Positions 44,493 to 53,909 of a stretch of 64,000 nt of DNA are shown here, piece after piece. Every line of letters begins with the position of its first letter. Within the stretch, counting starts at the first letter, position 1. Origin of the DNA: Lachnospiraceae bacterium (GTDB lineage Bacteria; Bacillota; Clostridia; Lachnospirales; Lachnospiraceae); the NCBI GenBank assembly GCA_910574285.1, contig CAJTAL010000001.1, positions 124,001-188,000 on the forward strand, in the 5' to 3' direction. The notes beneath the pieces were generated by a model that saw only the letters and a list, made by a program, of their open reading frames with translations, was not told the DNA's origin and did no database searches. A program made the translations under genes and the position numbers.

Positions 44493-44724
44493 ATCCCTTC
44501 CCCGCTGTCTGAAATTCAATAATTCAGGTATTCCTCCCTGCTTCATAAAATGATTCCTCCATTCAGGCTGTGCCCGCCCTGCACAGTCTTTTTCGTTTGA
44601 TGTAGTATATAATATCATGGTGTGCACGTGAACGCAATCCGCTTTTTATACAAAAATCACAAATCAATTTTATCTATTATTCACAGGGAACTTCCTTTCG
44701 CACGCATTTTTACACACATATTTA

Positions 44725-45741
44725 CTACTTCAAGACCTGTAAATCCAGTCTCATAAATATAGAAGTACTCATCGGACTGTCATTATAATTTTCTGTCTCG
44801 TAAAAACCATGCTTTCGATATAAATGAATCGCGCTTTCCAAAAAAGGCAGCGTATCCAGCAGCATATGGGAATATCCGATATCTTTTGCATCCTCTATGA
44901 TTTTTTGTATCATATGATCTCCGATATACTTTCCCCTGAACTGCGGTCTGACATAGAGACGTTTCATTTCACAGTTCTGCTTATCGATCTTTCTCAGACC
45001 GACACAGCCTGCAGGTTTTCCTTCATAATATGCCAGATATAGCCTTCCGCAAGGAAGTCCGTATTTGACTTCCAGATGTCTGACCTCTTCCTCATAATTC
45101 TGGATATTAAGATATTCCCGAAACGAACTGTCTCCCGCGATCAGCATGTCCGTATATTCCGAGAATAATCTGCCTATTTCCCGGGGATGGTCATAGGCCG
45201 GTATTATTTTCGTCTGCCTCTCTGTTATCTGCTCTGCAATATTCTTCACATTTTCTTTGACAGGCTTCGTTCCGTCCACCCGTATCACAAAAGCTTCTAT
45301 AGAATCTACCCATTCTTCGACATACTGTTTCGTTCTGGCGCTAACCATATTCATGAACACTTCTTCCTGTTCATACACATCTCCGCCCGGCATCATCCGG
45401 CTGCCGAACTTCTGGAAAGACCGCTCTCTCACCCGCTGCATCCGGATGTCTTTCGGTACGTCGATCAGTACTATATACTTATACAGCGGCAGAATTTCCT
45501 CTCCGTAGTTTCCTTTTACAGCCGCAAATACAAAATTTTCATGCTCCCTGACTTCATCCATTAGAAGCTTCTCCACTTCTTTCTTGGAACGCGGAGATGC
45601 AAACATGTAATTTGTATCTGTCTTTGGAAAGAATAAAGTTTCGTTATCTATAAAATAATATCCTATCTTCTCTGCCAATGCTTTCCCCAGCGTACTCTTT
45701 CCGCTGCCATTCAATCCACAGACCATGATTCCTGTTCCCAC
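44725..45741 (-). CDS. AAA/shikimate-kinase-like P-loop kinase fused to GNAT acetyltransferase
   Basis: 338 residues. The natural start is judged to be GTG 45741, seven bases behind GGAGGAGG; the long open frame upstream is remnant sequence. Residues 1-170 are a small P-loop NTPase/kinase (MVCGLNGSGKSTLGKALAEK, IVLIDVPKDIRMQRVRERS). Residues 205-338 are a GNAT domain (YLAYYEGKPAGCVGLRKID, LYVRPQFRGKYIGDHMIQ, LYRKHGFYETENY). The combination suggests modification of a small molecule or aminoglycoside-like substrate; this is a guess. The gene stands alone next to the IS1182 left half. Confidence 0.7.
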   Translation of the reverse strand: MGTGIMVCGLNGSGKSTLGKALAEKIGYYFIDNETLFFPKTDTNYMFASPRSKKEVEKLLMDEVREHENFVFAAVKGNYGEEILPLYKYIVLIDVPKDIRMQRVRERSFQKFGSRMMPGGDVYEQEEVFMNMVSARTKQYVEEWVDSIEAFVIRVDGTKPVKENVKNIAEQITERQTKIIPAYDHPREIGRLFSEYTDMLIAGDSSFREYLNIQNYEEEVRHLEVKYGLPCGRLYLAYYEGKPAGCVGLRKIDKQNCEMKRLYVRPQFRGKYIGDHMIQKIIEDAKDIGYSHMLLDTLPFLESAIHLYRKHGFYETENYNDSPMSTSIFMRLDLQVLK

Positions 45742-46160
45742 AGTTTTGCCTCCTCCAAATTTTCGTACATCTATCTCAATCAGATCTCCTTCCTCCACAA
45801 AGGCTATCGGACCGATTGCCGGGATATCTTTCGCAATACGAAGACATCCTGTAATCACAGCAAATTCCAAAAATTCATTATCTTTCAGCGCGGTACTCAT
45901 AATACCTTTGATTACATCAAGCATAGACGAATAATAATTATTCTTCTTCGTATCCTTCTCGGTGGCATTTGCCAGAGGAACATCATATTCATCAATCAGG
46001 AGAATCACTTTCTTGCCATAAATATCGTACATCATCCGCATAATGGTTTTAAGAGATCCCTGAACTTCCGCATCAGACGCCTTATTAAACATCAATCTCT
46101 CAAAAACCTGCGCATCAGCAGGATTGACAGAAGATTCCGCAGCCAAATCCGGAATTAATT
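45742..46160 (-). pseudogene. fused remnants of an AAA-ATPase-like (DUF1703) gene and an ilvD 3' end
   Basis: The in-frame sequence before the kinase start is a mosaic. Codons at 45826-46146 match the middle of the AAA-ATPase_like/DUF1703 family (GKKVILLIDEYDVPLANA, EFLEFAVITGCLRIAK), cut at the IS end at 46161. Codons at 45766-45819 (AIGPIAFVEEGDLIEIDV) match the C-terminal region of dihydroxyacid dehydratase. Neither gene is complete. They are probably scars of earlier recombination. Confidence 0.6.
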
Positions 46161-46605
46161 TAGTGCCTGCTGATTAAGCCACTATTACCAACTTCCCCGA
46201 AACCTCTTCGGGGAAGCCTCTTAAGAGACTCAACAAGGCGCAGAGAATCCTCCTCTGCATTTTGAAGAGGTTCGCTGTAAATATCGATAACGCTATTGAG
46301 GTCAGTTGAGTTTCCTCCAGTTTGGTTACGATTAATCCTAAGCCATAACTATGTTTTTCAACACTGAATTCCCGTTCCACTTCAATACGGTCCGTATTAT
46401 CTTGATATTCCTGTTTCTTCTCTATCTTTGACTGGTTTTTCTTCCCTGGCCGTCCCAGCTTGGGACCAGACATCCGAATCCCTTTGCTTTTACAAAACCT
46501 TCGGTTTTCTCTCGTCCGGTAGATCTGATCTACCAGTATCCGTTCTGGATAATGCCCTGTCCGGTTATAGTATCTCATAACCGCTTCCTGAAGGTAAATG
46601 CTTTA
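46161..46605 (-). mobile_element. left half of an IS1182-type element (transposase C-terminus and terminal repeat)
   Basis: The terminal repeat TAGTGCCTGCTGATTAA is at 46161-46177. The adjoining frame encodes the C-terminal transposase end (RTGHYPERILVDQIYRTREN, KHSYGLGLIVTKLEETQLTS, SIALSIFTANLFKMQRRIL). The frame becomes unlike the family upstream of about 46605. The other half, with the opposite terminal repeat, lies at 57251-58080. Confidence 0.85.
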
Positions 46606-46807
46606 CCATAGAACCTTTTCAAAAAACCTGGAAAATAAGAATCAGTTGAAGATTACCGGTGTCTTAACCGAAGACGTGGTACAGAACCATCATTTTGATA
46701 TGGAATACGTCCTGCAAAAATTCTCCCGGCACTATGAAGATCTCTATGAGAATATAAAAAACAGGAAATTCCTGGAAGAAAACCCCTATGAACTGGGGCA
46801 CTTATAA
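46606..46807 (+). pseudogene. C-terminal fragment of an unidentified gene
   Basis: Plus-strand frame ending HHFDMEYVLQKFSRHYEDL then EENPYELGHL and TAA. It looks coding but its start is lost at the junction with the IS1182 half. I cannot assign a family. Confidence 0.35.
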
Positions 46808-46889
46808 AGGCAAGCAGATCTTTGATGTAGTAGTTTAGAAATGTTTCCATCTGTACAGTTGAACTCTTAAACCAAACTTTATTGCTAAT

Positions 46890-46998
46890 CCAGATAATCA
46901 TTTGGCAGGCGTCGCCTCTCCTGCATCTCTCGGATTCCTCCTGTCATACCATCGGCGTGTGGTCGCAACGAAATTTACCACCTCAAATGATTATCTGG
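46890..46998. repeat. 109-bp element bounded by a perfect 15-bp inverted repeat
   Basis: CCAGATAATCATTTG (46890-46904) and CAAATGATTATCTGG (46984-46998) face each other across 79 bp. It could be a small non-autonomous mobile element or a large hairpin. Apart from this element and a TGCCTAG-CGT-CTAGGCA palindrome (47329-47345), nothing gene-like was seen in 46808-47503. Confidence 0.6.
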
Positions 46999-47503
46999 GT
47001 AAAGCCTTTTTATTATATGATCATTATAATCCAATTATTCTTTTTTGTAAAGAATCTGTTTGTTTCTCAAATAATTTCCTGAATTAAAATTTTAATTTCT
47101 ACTTCAAATCTTCCATGCAGAAATTAATCTTGAAAATGTAGCATTTAATCTTTCATACATATCTTGATATTCTCCTGCTCTTTGTCGTATCTTTTTATCG
47201 TTGTTCGGGTTTGGCGGAATCTGTTACCTTGAGTTTCTTAAAATGAATGCTTTTTAATCAGTTAGAATCCATTACTCTGAACCAGTAACCTGGGTCAGCC
47301 ACGATTGGGCATTCCCTTGTATGTAAAATGCCTAGCGTCTAGGCAGGCACAAAGGACTTAGCGAGGTATTTCACGAGCTTAGTCCGACTGACTGGTACGG
47401 CTTTGATGATACAACGTAAGCAGTAGCGGCTGTTTTGATTCGATTGGTATTGCCGATTCCTCCTACACGAGCTTCAGCCCCGACGGCGGTAAAGGAGGTA
47501 CTT

Positions 47504-47981
47504 ATGTCTCATTTAATACCTGGTAATCATAAACATCTCACCTTAGATGACAGGATCTATATTGAAAATAGCCTTGATGAAGGAAAGTCTTTCCGTGAGA
47601 TCGCCAAATATCTCTGCAAGGATCCTTCCACGATCTCAAAAGAAGTATGGCGCCACAGGGTCGTCAATACATGGAACCGCGGCAGTTTTACAAACCCCTA
47701 TAATTTTTGCAAATACCGCTACCATTGCAAGAAGACAAATGCCTGTGGAAAATACCATGCTACGCATGATCATCCCCAGTGGAACTATTTTAGAAGGATA
47801 CACACAATGGGATATCCGCAGAGCTGTTGACCATGTGAACAATGCTCCCCGCAAAAATCTGGATGGTCGTACACCTTACGAGATCGCAGTGAAAACCTTC
47901 GGTCCCGAAGTACTAAAGCAACTGCAGCTCCGATATGTTGCCCCTGACGAGGTAACACTATCACCGAAGCTGCTCAAATAA
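47504..47981 (+). pseudogene. IS30-family transposase, internally deleted and frameshifted
   Basis: ATG 47504 behind AAAGGAGG opens an IS30-type N-terminus (MSHLIPGNHKHLTLDDRIYI, GKSFREIAKYLCKDPSTISK). After about 85 codons the frame changes, and the C-terminal end of the family appears in another frame (TQWDIRRAVDHVNNAPRKNL, GRTPYEIAVKTFG). The catalytic DDE core, about 200 residues, is gone, so it is inactive. The upstream 47190-47503 leader probably belongs to the same element. Confidence 0.8.
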
Positions 47982-48332
47982 CTCTAATCAACGAAATCCG
48001 CCGCCGGGCAATGGAACATTTACAGTTATAGACCGAAGCCTGTAGAAGTTAGTTCTAAACAGTATACTTCCAGAGGCTTGTTTGCCATACCCAAAAACAA
48101 ATATTTTCGTTGATTTCCATCAAGTATATCATAAAATTGGTGGAGTTATCATCTGAAAAATGCAAAAATCATGCTATTTTCATAGTGTATGTAGATTTTA
48201 ATCTCGCACACAGAAGTTAGTTTTTAAATTCACGCCTTGTAATCCGTACTTAATGAAATATTCTCACACCGTCTTACCCTACACAGCAAATCCTGATCAT
48301 CGCTTTATCACTTATTATAAAAAAGCGAATTA
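47982..48332. other. non-coding stretch after the IS30 remnant
   Basis: AT-rich sequence between the IS30 remnant and the terminator of the nucleoside operon. I see no coding frame, repeat or RNA motif that I can support. Confidence 0.5.
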
Positions 48333-48368
48333 TAAAAAGCTCTGAAACATCTTTGCCTCAGAGCTTTC
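48333..48368 (-). terminator. intrinsic terminator of the nucleoside operon
   Basis: On the minus strand AAAGCTCTGA and TCAGAGCTTT pair around a 12-nt loop and run into a T tract, about 100 bp past the cdd stop. Confidence 0.85.
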
Positions 48369-48469
48369 ATATCACAATTTATTTCAATGATAGTCCCTTA
48401 TCGCCGGTATCCGGTTCCGCAGGAACATCAACGTAACCTTATAGATATATTGATTGTCCTAAGAACCAA

Positions 48470-48886
48470 TTATTTATCAAGATTATCCGGCCCAAAACCA
48501 AGGGGGAGCAGTTCTTCCAGTGTATACTCCACTTGCCTGTCCTCTCCGTCTGCAAAAACGATCTTGAATGTCTTTGGATTACAGAATTCCATCATTACCT
48601 GACGACAGACGCCGCACGGAGCGCACAGCGTATTCCCATCTGTTCCTTCCATTCCGCCTACGACGGCAATCTTGGCAAATTCTCTTTCTCCTTCATACAC
48701 TGCCCGGAAGAATGCGGTTCTCTCCGCACAGTTTGTCGGTCCATACGCGGCGTTTTCAATGTTGCATCCATGATAGATTTTTCCGCTTTTCGTTAGAAGG
48801 GCAGCTCCCACACTATGATGTGAATAGGGTACATATGCGCGTTCTCTGGCCTTTTTTGCTTCTGTAATTAATTCTGCGTTCGTCAT
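48470..48886 (-). CDS. cdd: cytidine deaminase
   Basis: 138 residues from ATG 48886 behind GGAGG, preferred to a TTG start overlapping that site. The zinc/catalytic motif is GCNIENAAYGPTNCAERTA (His replaced by Cys as in Gram-positive tetrameric CDAs, with catalytic Glu), plus CAPCGVCRQVM. It deaminates cytidine and deoxycytidine to uridine and deoxyuridine, the substrates of Udp in the same operon. It is the last gene before the terminator. Confidence 0.96.
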   Translation of the reverse strand: MTNAELITEAKKARERAYVPYSHHSVGAALLTKSGKIYHGCNIENAAYGPTNCAERTAFFRAVYEGEREFAKIAVVGGMEGTDGNTLCAPCGVCRQVMMEFCNPKTFKIVFADGEDRQVEYTLEELLPLGFGPDNLDK

Positions 48887-48907
48887 CTTATAATCCTCCA
48901 ATCAAAT

Positions 48908-49576
48908 CTAATAACCCAAACCGTCGTCAGTATTTTGTATAATTTTAATTAATCTGCTTGTTCCAAGTCTTTCTGCTCCAAGGCTTATAAATTTCTCTGC
49001 ATCGTCAAGCGTAGCGATTCCGCCCGCCGCTTTTACTTTCACGTCTTTGCCGATATGAGATTTCATAAGCTCCACATCGTCAAATGTCGCTCCCGCTGTG
49101 GAAAATCCTGTAGAAGTTTTGATGTATTCGGCTCCTGCTGCCGTAACGATCTCACACATTTTGATTTTTTCTTCTTCTGTAAGAAGACATGTCTCAATAA
49201 TAACTTTTAAGATTTTCCCGCCGCACGCTTCATGAACCTGACGAATCTCGTCTTCTACTTCCTGATATTTTTTATCTTTTAAGAGACCGATATTAATGAC
49301 CATATCAATCTCCTCGGCGCCGTTCTCAATCGCGTCTTTTGCTTCAAAAACTTTTACCGCCGTTGTACTGTATCCGTTAGGAAATCCGATCACTGTACAG
49401 ATCGGTAATTTCCCGTCTACATATTCCGACGCCTGCTTTACATACGACGCCGGAATACATGCAGACGCCGTCTTATATTCCATTCCCTCGTCCATGATCC
49501 GGCGAATATCTTCCCACGCAGCCGTCTGTCCGAGCAATGTATGGTCCAGACGCTTTAATATCTCCTTCTTATCCAT
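48908..49576 (-). CDS. deoC: deoxyribose-phosphate aldolase
   Basis: 222 residues. It shows the Schiff-base lysine in [15 protein letters not shown] and a second lysine in [16 protein letters not shown], with KRLDHTLLG at the N-terminus. It cleaves deoxyribose 5-phosphate to acetaldehyde and glyceraldehyde 3-phosphate. It follows deoB by 20 bp and precedes cdd by 21 bp. Confidence 0.97.
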   Translation of the reverse strand: MDKKEILKRLDHTLLGQTAAWEDIRRIMDEGMEYKTASACIPASYVKQASEYVDGKLPICTVIGFPNGYSTTAVKVFEAKDAIENGAEEIDMVINIGLLKDKKYQEVEDEIRQVHEACGGKILKVIIETCLLTEEEKIKMCEIVTAAGAEYIKTSTGFSTAGATFDDVELMKSHIGKDVKVKAAGGIATLDDAEKFISLGAERLGTSRLIKIIQNTDDGLGY

Positions 49577-49596
49577 CGTCCAACTCCTCCTTTTAT

Positions 49597-50793
49597 TTAT
49601 ACCAACTGATCAAGAAGAGAACTTCCTATTGTATTCTCCGGCATTTGTACACCGAAGTTGTCTGCAACCGTAGCTCCGATCACAGCGAAAGTCTGAGCCT
49701 CTTCTAATTCACCATTATCTCTCATAGCGGGAGAATATGCAAGGAAAGGAACTTTTTCTCTTGTATGATCTGTTCCCGTATGAGTAGGATCATTACCATG
49801 GTCAGCCGTTATGATCAATAAGTCGTCTTCTTTTAGAAGATTCAGCAATTCTCCGAGCTTTTCGTCAAATCTTTCCAGTTCATCAGCATACCCCTGCACA
49901 TTACGCCTATGTCCCCACAATGCATCGAAATCCACCAGGTTCACAAAGCAGAGTCCCTCAAAATCTCTTTTTGCGATTTCAATTGTCTGCTCCATCCCAT
50001 GCACGGAACTCTTCGATTTATTTGATTCTGTAATTCCTTCTCCATCAAAAATATCGAAAATCTTCCCTACGGAGATCACGTCAAATCCGGCATCTTTTAA
50101 TGCATTGAGCGCCGTTCTTCCGTATGGTTTCAATGCATAGTCATGACGGTTGCTCGTTCTCTTAAACTCGCCTTTTCTCTTGCCGACATAAGGCCTAGCA
50201 ATGACACGTCCGACTTTCCATTCGTCTTTCATAGTGATTTCTCTTGCAATTTCACAGCAGCGATACAGTTCTTCAAGCCCAAAAGTCTCCTCATTCCCAC
50301 AGATCTGAAGTACAGAATCCGCAGATGTGTAGACAATCATATGCCCCTCAGCAATCTCTTCCTCTGCAAGCTCATCTAAGATCTCCGTTCCGCTGGCGCT
50401 TTTATTGCCAATGATTACGCGGCCTGTCCTTTTTGACAGTTCCTCCAATAGTTCCTCTGGAAATCCTGTTTCTGTAAATGTTCGGAACGGCTTTGTAATA
50501 TGAAGTCCCATCATCTCCCAGTGGCCTGTCATGGTATCTTTTCCGGTACTTGCCTCATTTAATTTCGTATAATATCCCATGGGTCGGGAAACCGGCGCCA
50601 CCTGCTTTAATCCGTGCAAATTCGCTATTCCAAGCTTCTGCAGATTTGGAATCTTAAATTCTCCGACATTCTGGGAAATATGCCCCAGCGTATCTGTATT
50701 GGCGTCTCCATAATCCGGCGCGTCATTTAATGCGCCTACCCCCAGGGAATCTACTACGATAATAAAAATTCTGTTATATTTTTGTTTACCCAT
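49597..50793 (-). CDS. deoB: phosphopentomutase
   Basis: 398 residues of the alkaline-phosphatase superfamily. Metal-binding regions are seen in [32 protein letters not shown] and [20 protein letters not shown]. It converts (deoxy)ribose 1-phosphate from Udp to the 5-phosphate used by DeoC. It is in the middle of the nucleoside operon, 15 bp after nupC. Confidence 0.97.
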   Translation of the reverse strand: MGKQKYNRIFIIVVDSLGVGALNDAPDYGDANTDTLGHISQNVGEFKIPNLQKLGIANLHGLKQVAPVSRPMGYYTKLNEASTGKDTMTGHWEMMGLHITKPFRTFTETGFPEELLEELSKRTGRVIIGNKSASGTEILDELAEEEIAEGHMIVYTSADSVLQICGNEETFGLEELYRCCEIAREITMKDEWKVGRVIARPYVGKRKGEFKRTSNRHDYALKPYGRTALNALKDAGFDVISVGKIFDIFDGEGITESNKSKSSVHGMEQTIEIAKRDFEGLCFVNLVDFDALWGHRRNVQGYADELERFDEKLGELLNLLKEDDLLIITADHGNDPTHTGTDHTREKVPFLAYSPAMRDNGELEEAQTFAVIGATVADNFGVQMPENTIGSSLLDQLV

Positions 50794-50808
50794 GCTGTCT
50801 GCCCCTCC

Positions 50809-52005
50809 TTAGAACAGCGCGACAATACCGCAGATCATTGCGCTCAGGATGCTCACCAACATTCCGCCAAGCATCGCTCTTAATACTAATCTTGAAAGCG
50901 TTCCTCTTTTATCAGGACATAGAACCCCGATACCTCCTACACAGATACCCATACTTGATACATTCGCAAAACCTGCGATAGAGATAGACGCAATCATTGC
51001 AAATCTTGGATCTAAGCTTTCGATAAATGTCCCCAGATTGCCAAATGCGACGAATTCGTTTAACGCTAATTTCTGTCCCAATAACATGCCTTCCTGCAGG
51101 ATATTCTCTGCATCAAGTCCCATAAGGAATCCAAACGGCGCAAATACATAAGAGAATATCGTTTCGAGATCCAGACGGACAACTCCTAAAATAAGGTTGA
51201 TAAGCGCAACAAGGCCAAGTACGGCAATCAATGACGATGCGATTCCGACAATCATGGACATACCTGTAGAAGCTCCGCCCACTACGGCGTCAATGACATT
51301 CGAATTTGATCCTTTATTATCCATTTTCACATCATCAATGGATAACGCCTCCTGTGTCTCCGGCAAAATCATTTTCGCTACCAAGATACTTCCAACCGGT
51401 ACAAGTACACTTGCGATCAAGAGATATTCCATAGGAATACCGCAGGCGGCATAGCCTGCCAGAATAGATACCTCCATGCTCCCCATGCCTGATACAAGAA
51501 TTACCATGATTTCACTATCTGTCATTTTACCGATGTATTTGCTCACCAGCACAGGACTGCTTGTCTGTCCAAGAAACATATTGGCAACAGCCACAAAACT
51601 TTCTACCGCCGTTGTCCCCATCAATCTTCCAACCGCTTTACCAAGCCATTTTACAACAAATCCAAGCGCTCCTACATAGTATAACAATTCAACTAACGCG
51701 GAAACAAATACAACGCCGCCTAACGACTGAACAAAGAACACACTCATCTTTGAGCTGTCTGCAAGATCGCCGAATACGAACGACAGACCGTCTCTGCCGC
51801 AGCCGACAACCGCTGTAACGCCGTCTGACAAAACGGAAACTACCTTCTGTCCCAGCGGTATTTTAATAATGATAATGGCAAGAACAAACTGAACAATAAC
51901 TGCTTTTAAAACGATCTTCCAGTTAATGGCTTTGCGGTTCCACGATAACAGCCAGAGAAGACCTAAAACTACTGCAATACCGAGTAAACTTATTACGAGC
52001 CGCAT
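50809..52005 (-). CDS. nupC: CNT-family nucleoside transporter (NupC-like)
   Basis: 398 residues with about eight to ten membrane segments plus re-entrant loops. The concentrative nucleoside transporter pattern is clear: FLGQTSSPVLVSKYIGKMTDSEI, GMGSMEVSILAGYAACGIP, and LALNEFVAFGNLGTF. It imports nucleosides with protons or sodium for phosphorolysis by Udp. It is second or third in the operon depending on whether the Crp gene is counted. Confidence 0.93.
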   Translation of the reverse strand: MRLVISLLGIAVVLGLLWLLSWNRKAINWKIVLKAVIVQFVLAIIIIKIPLGQKVVSVLSDGVTAVVGCGRDGLSFVFGDLADSSKMSVFFVQSLGGVVFVSALVELLYYVGALGFVVKWLGKAVGRLMGTTAVESFVAVANMFLGQTSSPVLVSKYIGKMTDSEIMVILVSGMGSMEVSILAGYAACGIPMEYLLIASVLVPVGSILVAKMILPETQEALSIDDVKMDNKGSNSNVIDAVVGGASTGMSMIVGIASSLIAVLGLVALINLILGVVRLDLETIFSYVFAPFGFLMGLDAENILQEGMLLGQKLALNEFVAFGNLGTFIESLDPRFAMIASISIAGFANVSSMGICVGGIGVLCPDKRGTLSRLVLRAMLGGMLVSILSAMICGIVALF

Positions 52006-52026
52006 ATCGCTCTTTCCTCCTATGTA

Positions 52027-52806
52027 TTATTTCTCTTTATCCTCTTTTATTAAGTTTCTGATGCCCTCCACTGCGACTTTGATCGCGATCTCCGTATCAT
52101 GGACAATCGAATTATCCATACCCAGCGCATTTCTTTCCTGATTGCCAACCACTAGAAAATTAGAGCCGCAGCGTACTCTTAGATGACTTGCCGCGATAAA
52201 TAACGCTGCCGATTCCATCTCAGACGCCTTACATCCCATCCGTTTCCAAGCTTCCCATTTGTTTAAAAGTTCATAGCTTACAGGCATTCTTTCCGGTTCA
52301 TGCTGTCCGTAAAATGCATCCTTACACTGAACAACGCCTGTATGGAACGGCACGTCTAAAGCTTTGCACGCCTTTACCAGTGCATTCGCAACTTCAAAAT
52401 CAGCGACTGCCGGATATTCAATCGGCGCATATTCGCGGCTTGTACCTTCCATTCTGACCGCGCCTGTCGAAACTACGACGTCGCCGCCTTTCACTTCAAG
52501 GTCAATCCCTCCGCATGTCCCCACACGGATAAATGTATCCGCACCGCAAAGTACTAATTCTTCCAATGCGATAGACGCGGATGGGCCGCCGATACCGGTA
52601 GACGTGACGCTTACTTTCTCTCCGTCTAAGTAGCCCGTATAAGTGATATACTCCCTGCTGTCGGCTACTAACTGTGCATTTTCAAAATGCTTTGCGATCT
52701 TGGCGCATCTTTTGGGATCACCTGGTAAAATCACATACCGCCCCACATCGCCGGGCCTGATCTGTAAATGATACTGTAATCCCACTTCTCCTGAATAATT
52801 TTGCAT
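52027..52806 (-). CDS. udp: uridine phosphorylase
   Basis: 259 residues of the PNP_UDP_1 family. Diagnostic elements are [37 protein letters not shown], the pyrimidine-specific [16 protein letters not shown] and [10 protein letters not shown], which binds ribose. It splits uridine (and probably deoxyuridine) to uracil and (deoxy)ribose 1-phosphate. Start ATG 52806 behind AAGGAGG, about 60 bp after the Crp-type gene. Confidence 0.94.
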   Translation of the reverse strand: MQNYSGEVGLQYHLQIRPGDVGRYVILPGDPKRCAKIAKHFENAQLVADSREYITYTGYLDGEKVSVTSTGIGGPSASIALEELVLCGADTFIRVGTCGGIDLEVKGGDVVVSTGAVRMEGTSREYAPIEYPAVADFEVANALVKACKALDVPFHTGVVQCKDAFYGQHEPERMPVSYELLNKWEAWKRMGCKASEMESAALFIAASHLRVRCGSNFLVVGNQERNALGMDNSIVHDTEIAIKVAVEGIRNLIKEDKEK

Positions 52807-52868
52807 GACTGTTCCTCCTTGTAAATATAATTTTTATGCAAAGCAACGTATAACAAATTGCTATACTT

Positions 52869-53600
52869 CTAATCGTCTTCCGAAAGAATCTGCGATAGAT
52901 TTTCTTTCATTCGGTCGTACTGTTCTTTATGAATCACAATCCGGTTGCCTTGTTTTGTAATAAATCCGTCCTTTTCAAGTTTTTGTATGGATCTGGTAAT
53001 GGTCTTCACGCTCAACCCCGAATAATCAGACAATTCCTGCCTGTCATTATCCAGTCTTAATACTCCGTTCACTGCAAATTTTTTATACCTGTTGGTGAAC
53101 AGCATCACCAGTCTGTCCGAGCCCTGCAAAAACAAAAATGCCCTGATACTGCGCGCCTGCTCTAAAAGATATTCGCCCATCAGCTTCGATTCATGTCTTA
53201 ACGCAAGAATATCTGTTTTCATCCACTTGGCGAACTGCGCTTTGGGAATCTTTAATACGGTACAGTCTGTCACCGTCTGCATGGACGTCTGGTATTTATC
53301 TAAGTCCATAATCACTTCCATGCCTCCATAAGCGTAGACATTTGTAAACAGTATAAAATCAAATTTGATACCGTAAATCCTGTAATCCGTCGCTTTAATC
53401 AGTCCATCGCCTATAAAATAAATAGCCTCCACCAAAGTTCCCTCTCTGATAAATATTCTCCCTTTTTCCATCTTTTCAATCGAAAAACTGTCGAGAAGCC
53501 AAAGCGGCGCATTTTTAAAATAAGTATAGAACTGCTCGCGCCTCTTTTTGTCGATTTTTTTTAGAAACGGTAATACTCTGTCTAAATGATTGTCGCCCAT
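52869..53600 (-). CDS. Crp/Fnr-family transcriptional regulator
   Basis: 243 residues. The N-terminal half is a cyclic-nucleotide-binding-type beta barrel (GRIFIREGTLVEAIYFIGDGL, LIKATDYRIYGIKFD). The C-terminal part is a Crp-type winged helix (RQELSDYSGLSVKTITRSIQK, LEKDGFITKQ). No Cys cluster for an Fe-S centre is evident. As first gene of the nucleoside operon, it likely controls it and perhaps the divergent pnuC. A perfect GGACATATGTCC palindrome lies upstream. Confidence 0.9.
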   Translation of the reverse strand: MGDNHLDRVLPFLKKIDKKRREQFYTYFKNAPLWLLDSFSIEKMEKGRIFIREGTLVEAIYFIGDGLIKATDYRIYGIKFDFILFTNVYAYGGMEVIMDLDKYQTSMQTVTDCTVLKIPKAQFAKWMKTDILALRHESKLMGEYLLEQARSIRAFLFLQGSDRLVMLFTNRYKKFAVNGVLRLDNDRQELSDYSGLSVKTITRSIQKLEKDGFITKQGNRIVIHKEQYDRMKENLSQILSEDD

Positions 53601-53719
53601 ACTCTTTTCCTCGCATTTCCTTATGCTTTGTTCGATTCACTTTGCGGCATGACTACTTGTTGAATTACCTTTACTGTATGTTATAAGTGGATTCTAAACC
53701 ATGTCTTTATATATTGAAA

Positions 53720-53731
53720 GGACATATGTCC
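53720..53731. promoter_or_regulatory. palindromic operator between the Crp-type gene and pnuC
   Basis: GGACATATGTCC, a perfect 12-bp palindrome flanked by AAA and CTTT, about 120 bp upstream of the Crp gene start and 45 bp before the pnuC -35 box. Candidate site for the Crp-type regulator. Confidence 0.55.
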
Positions 53732-53775
53732 CTTTTGGAAACTTTTTCTTCACTAAAATTTATTTCGATAAAATC

Positions 53776-53804
53776 TTTACTTTACCAATCCAGTGTGCTA
53801 CAAT
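53776..53804 (+). promoter_or_regulatory. pnuC promoter
   Basis: TTTACT, 17-bp spacer, TACAAT. Transcription should begin near 53811, giving a leader of about 100 nt before the pnuC start. Confidence 0.65.
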
Positions 53805-53810
53805 AGATGC

Positions 53811-53898
53811 GGAATTGCCACCGGGTAACGAAATGCGAAAGCATTCGGTACACATCGATAGGTCTTAGGAGATGTGTATACGGATGCTTATTTTTTTA
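53811..53898 (+). promoter_or_regulatory. riboswitch-like leader of pnuC with mutually exclusive hairpins (unassigned class)
   Basis: A 5' structure (ACCG at 53820-53823 with CGGT at 53846-53849, enclosing AATGC-GAAA-GCATT at 53832-53845) overlaps the left arm of a long terminator hairpin (AAGCATTCGGTACACATC at 53839-53856 with GATGTGTATACGGATGCTT at 53871-53889) followed by T7 (53891-53897), just before the pnuC ribosome site. This is a transcription-attenuation layout. It does not match the TPP, preQ1, NAD+, purine or other consensus sequences that I know. Confidence 0.6.
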
Positions 53899-53909
53899 GG
53901 AGGATTCTA

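Noticed and set aside
44725-46146. Single 473-residue multidomain protein
   Set aside because: The frame contains unrelated fragments (DUF1703, ilvD) and a strong internal ribosome site with GTG start at 45741 that fits the kinase-GNAT unit.
53811-53898. TPP, preQ1 or NAD+ riboswitch upstream of pnuC
   Set aside because: None of the conserved blocks (for example CTGAGA and ACCTGATCTGGATAATGCCA-type of TPP, or the A-rich preQ1-I tail) is present.
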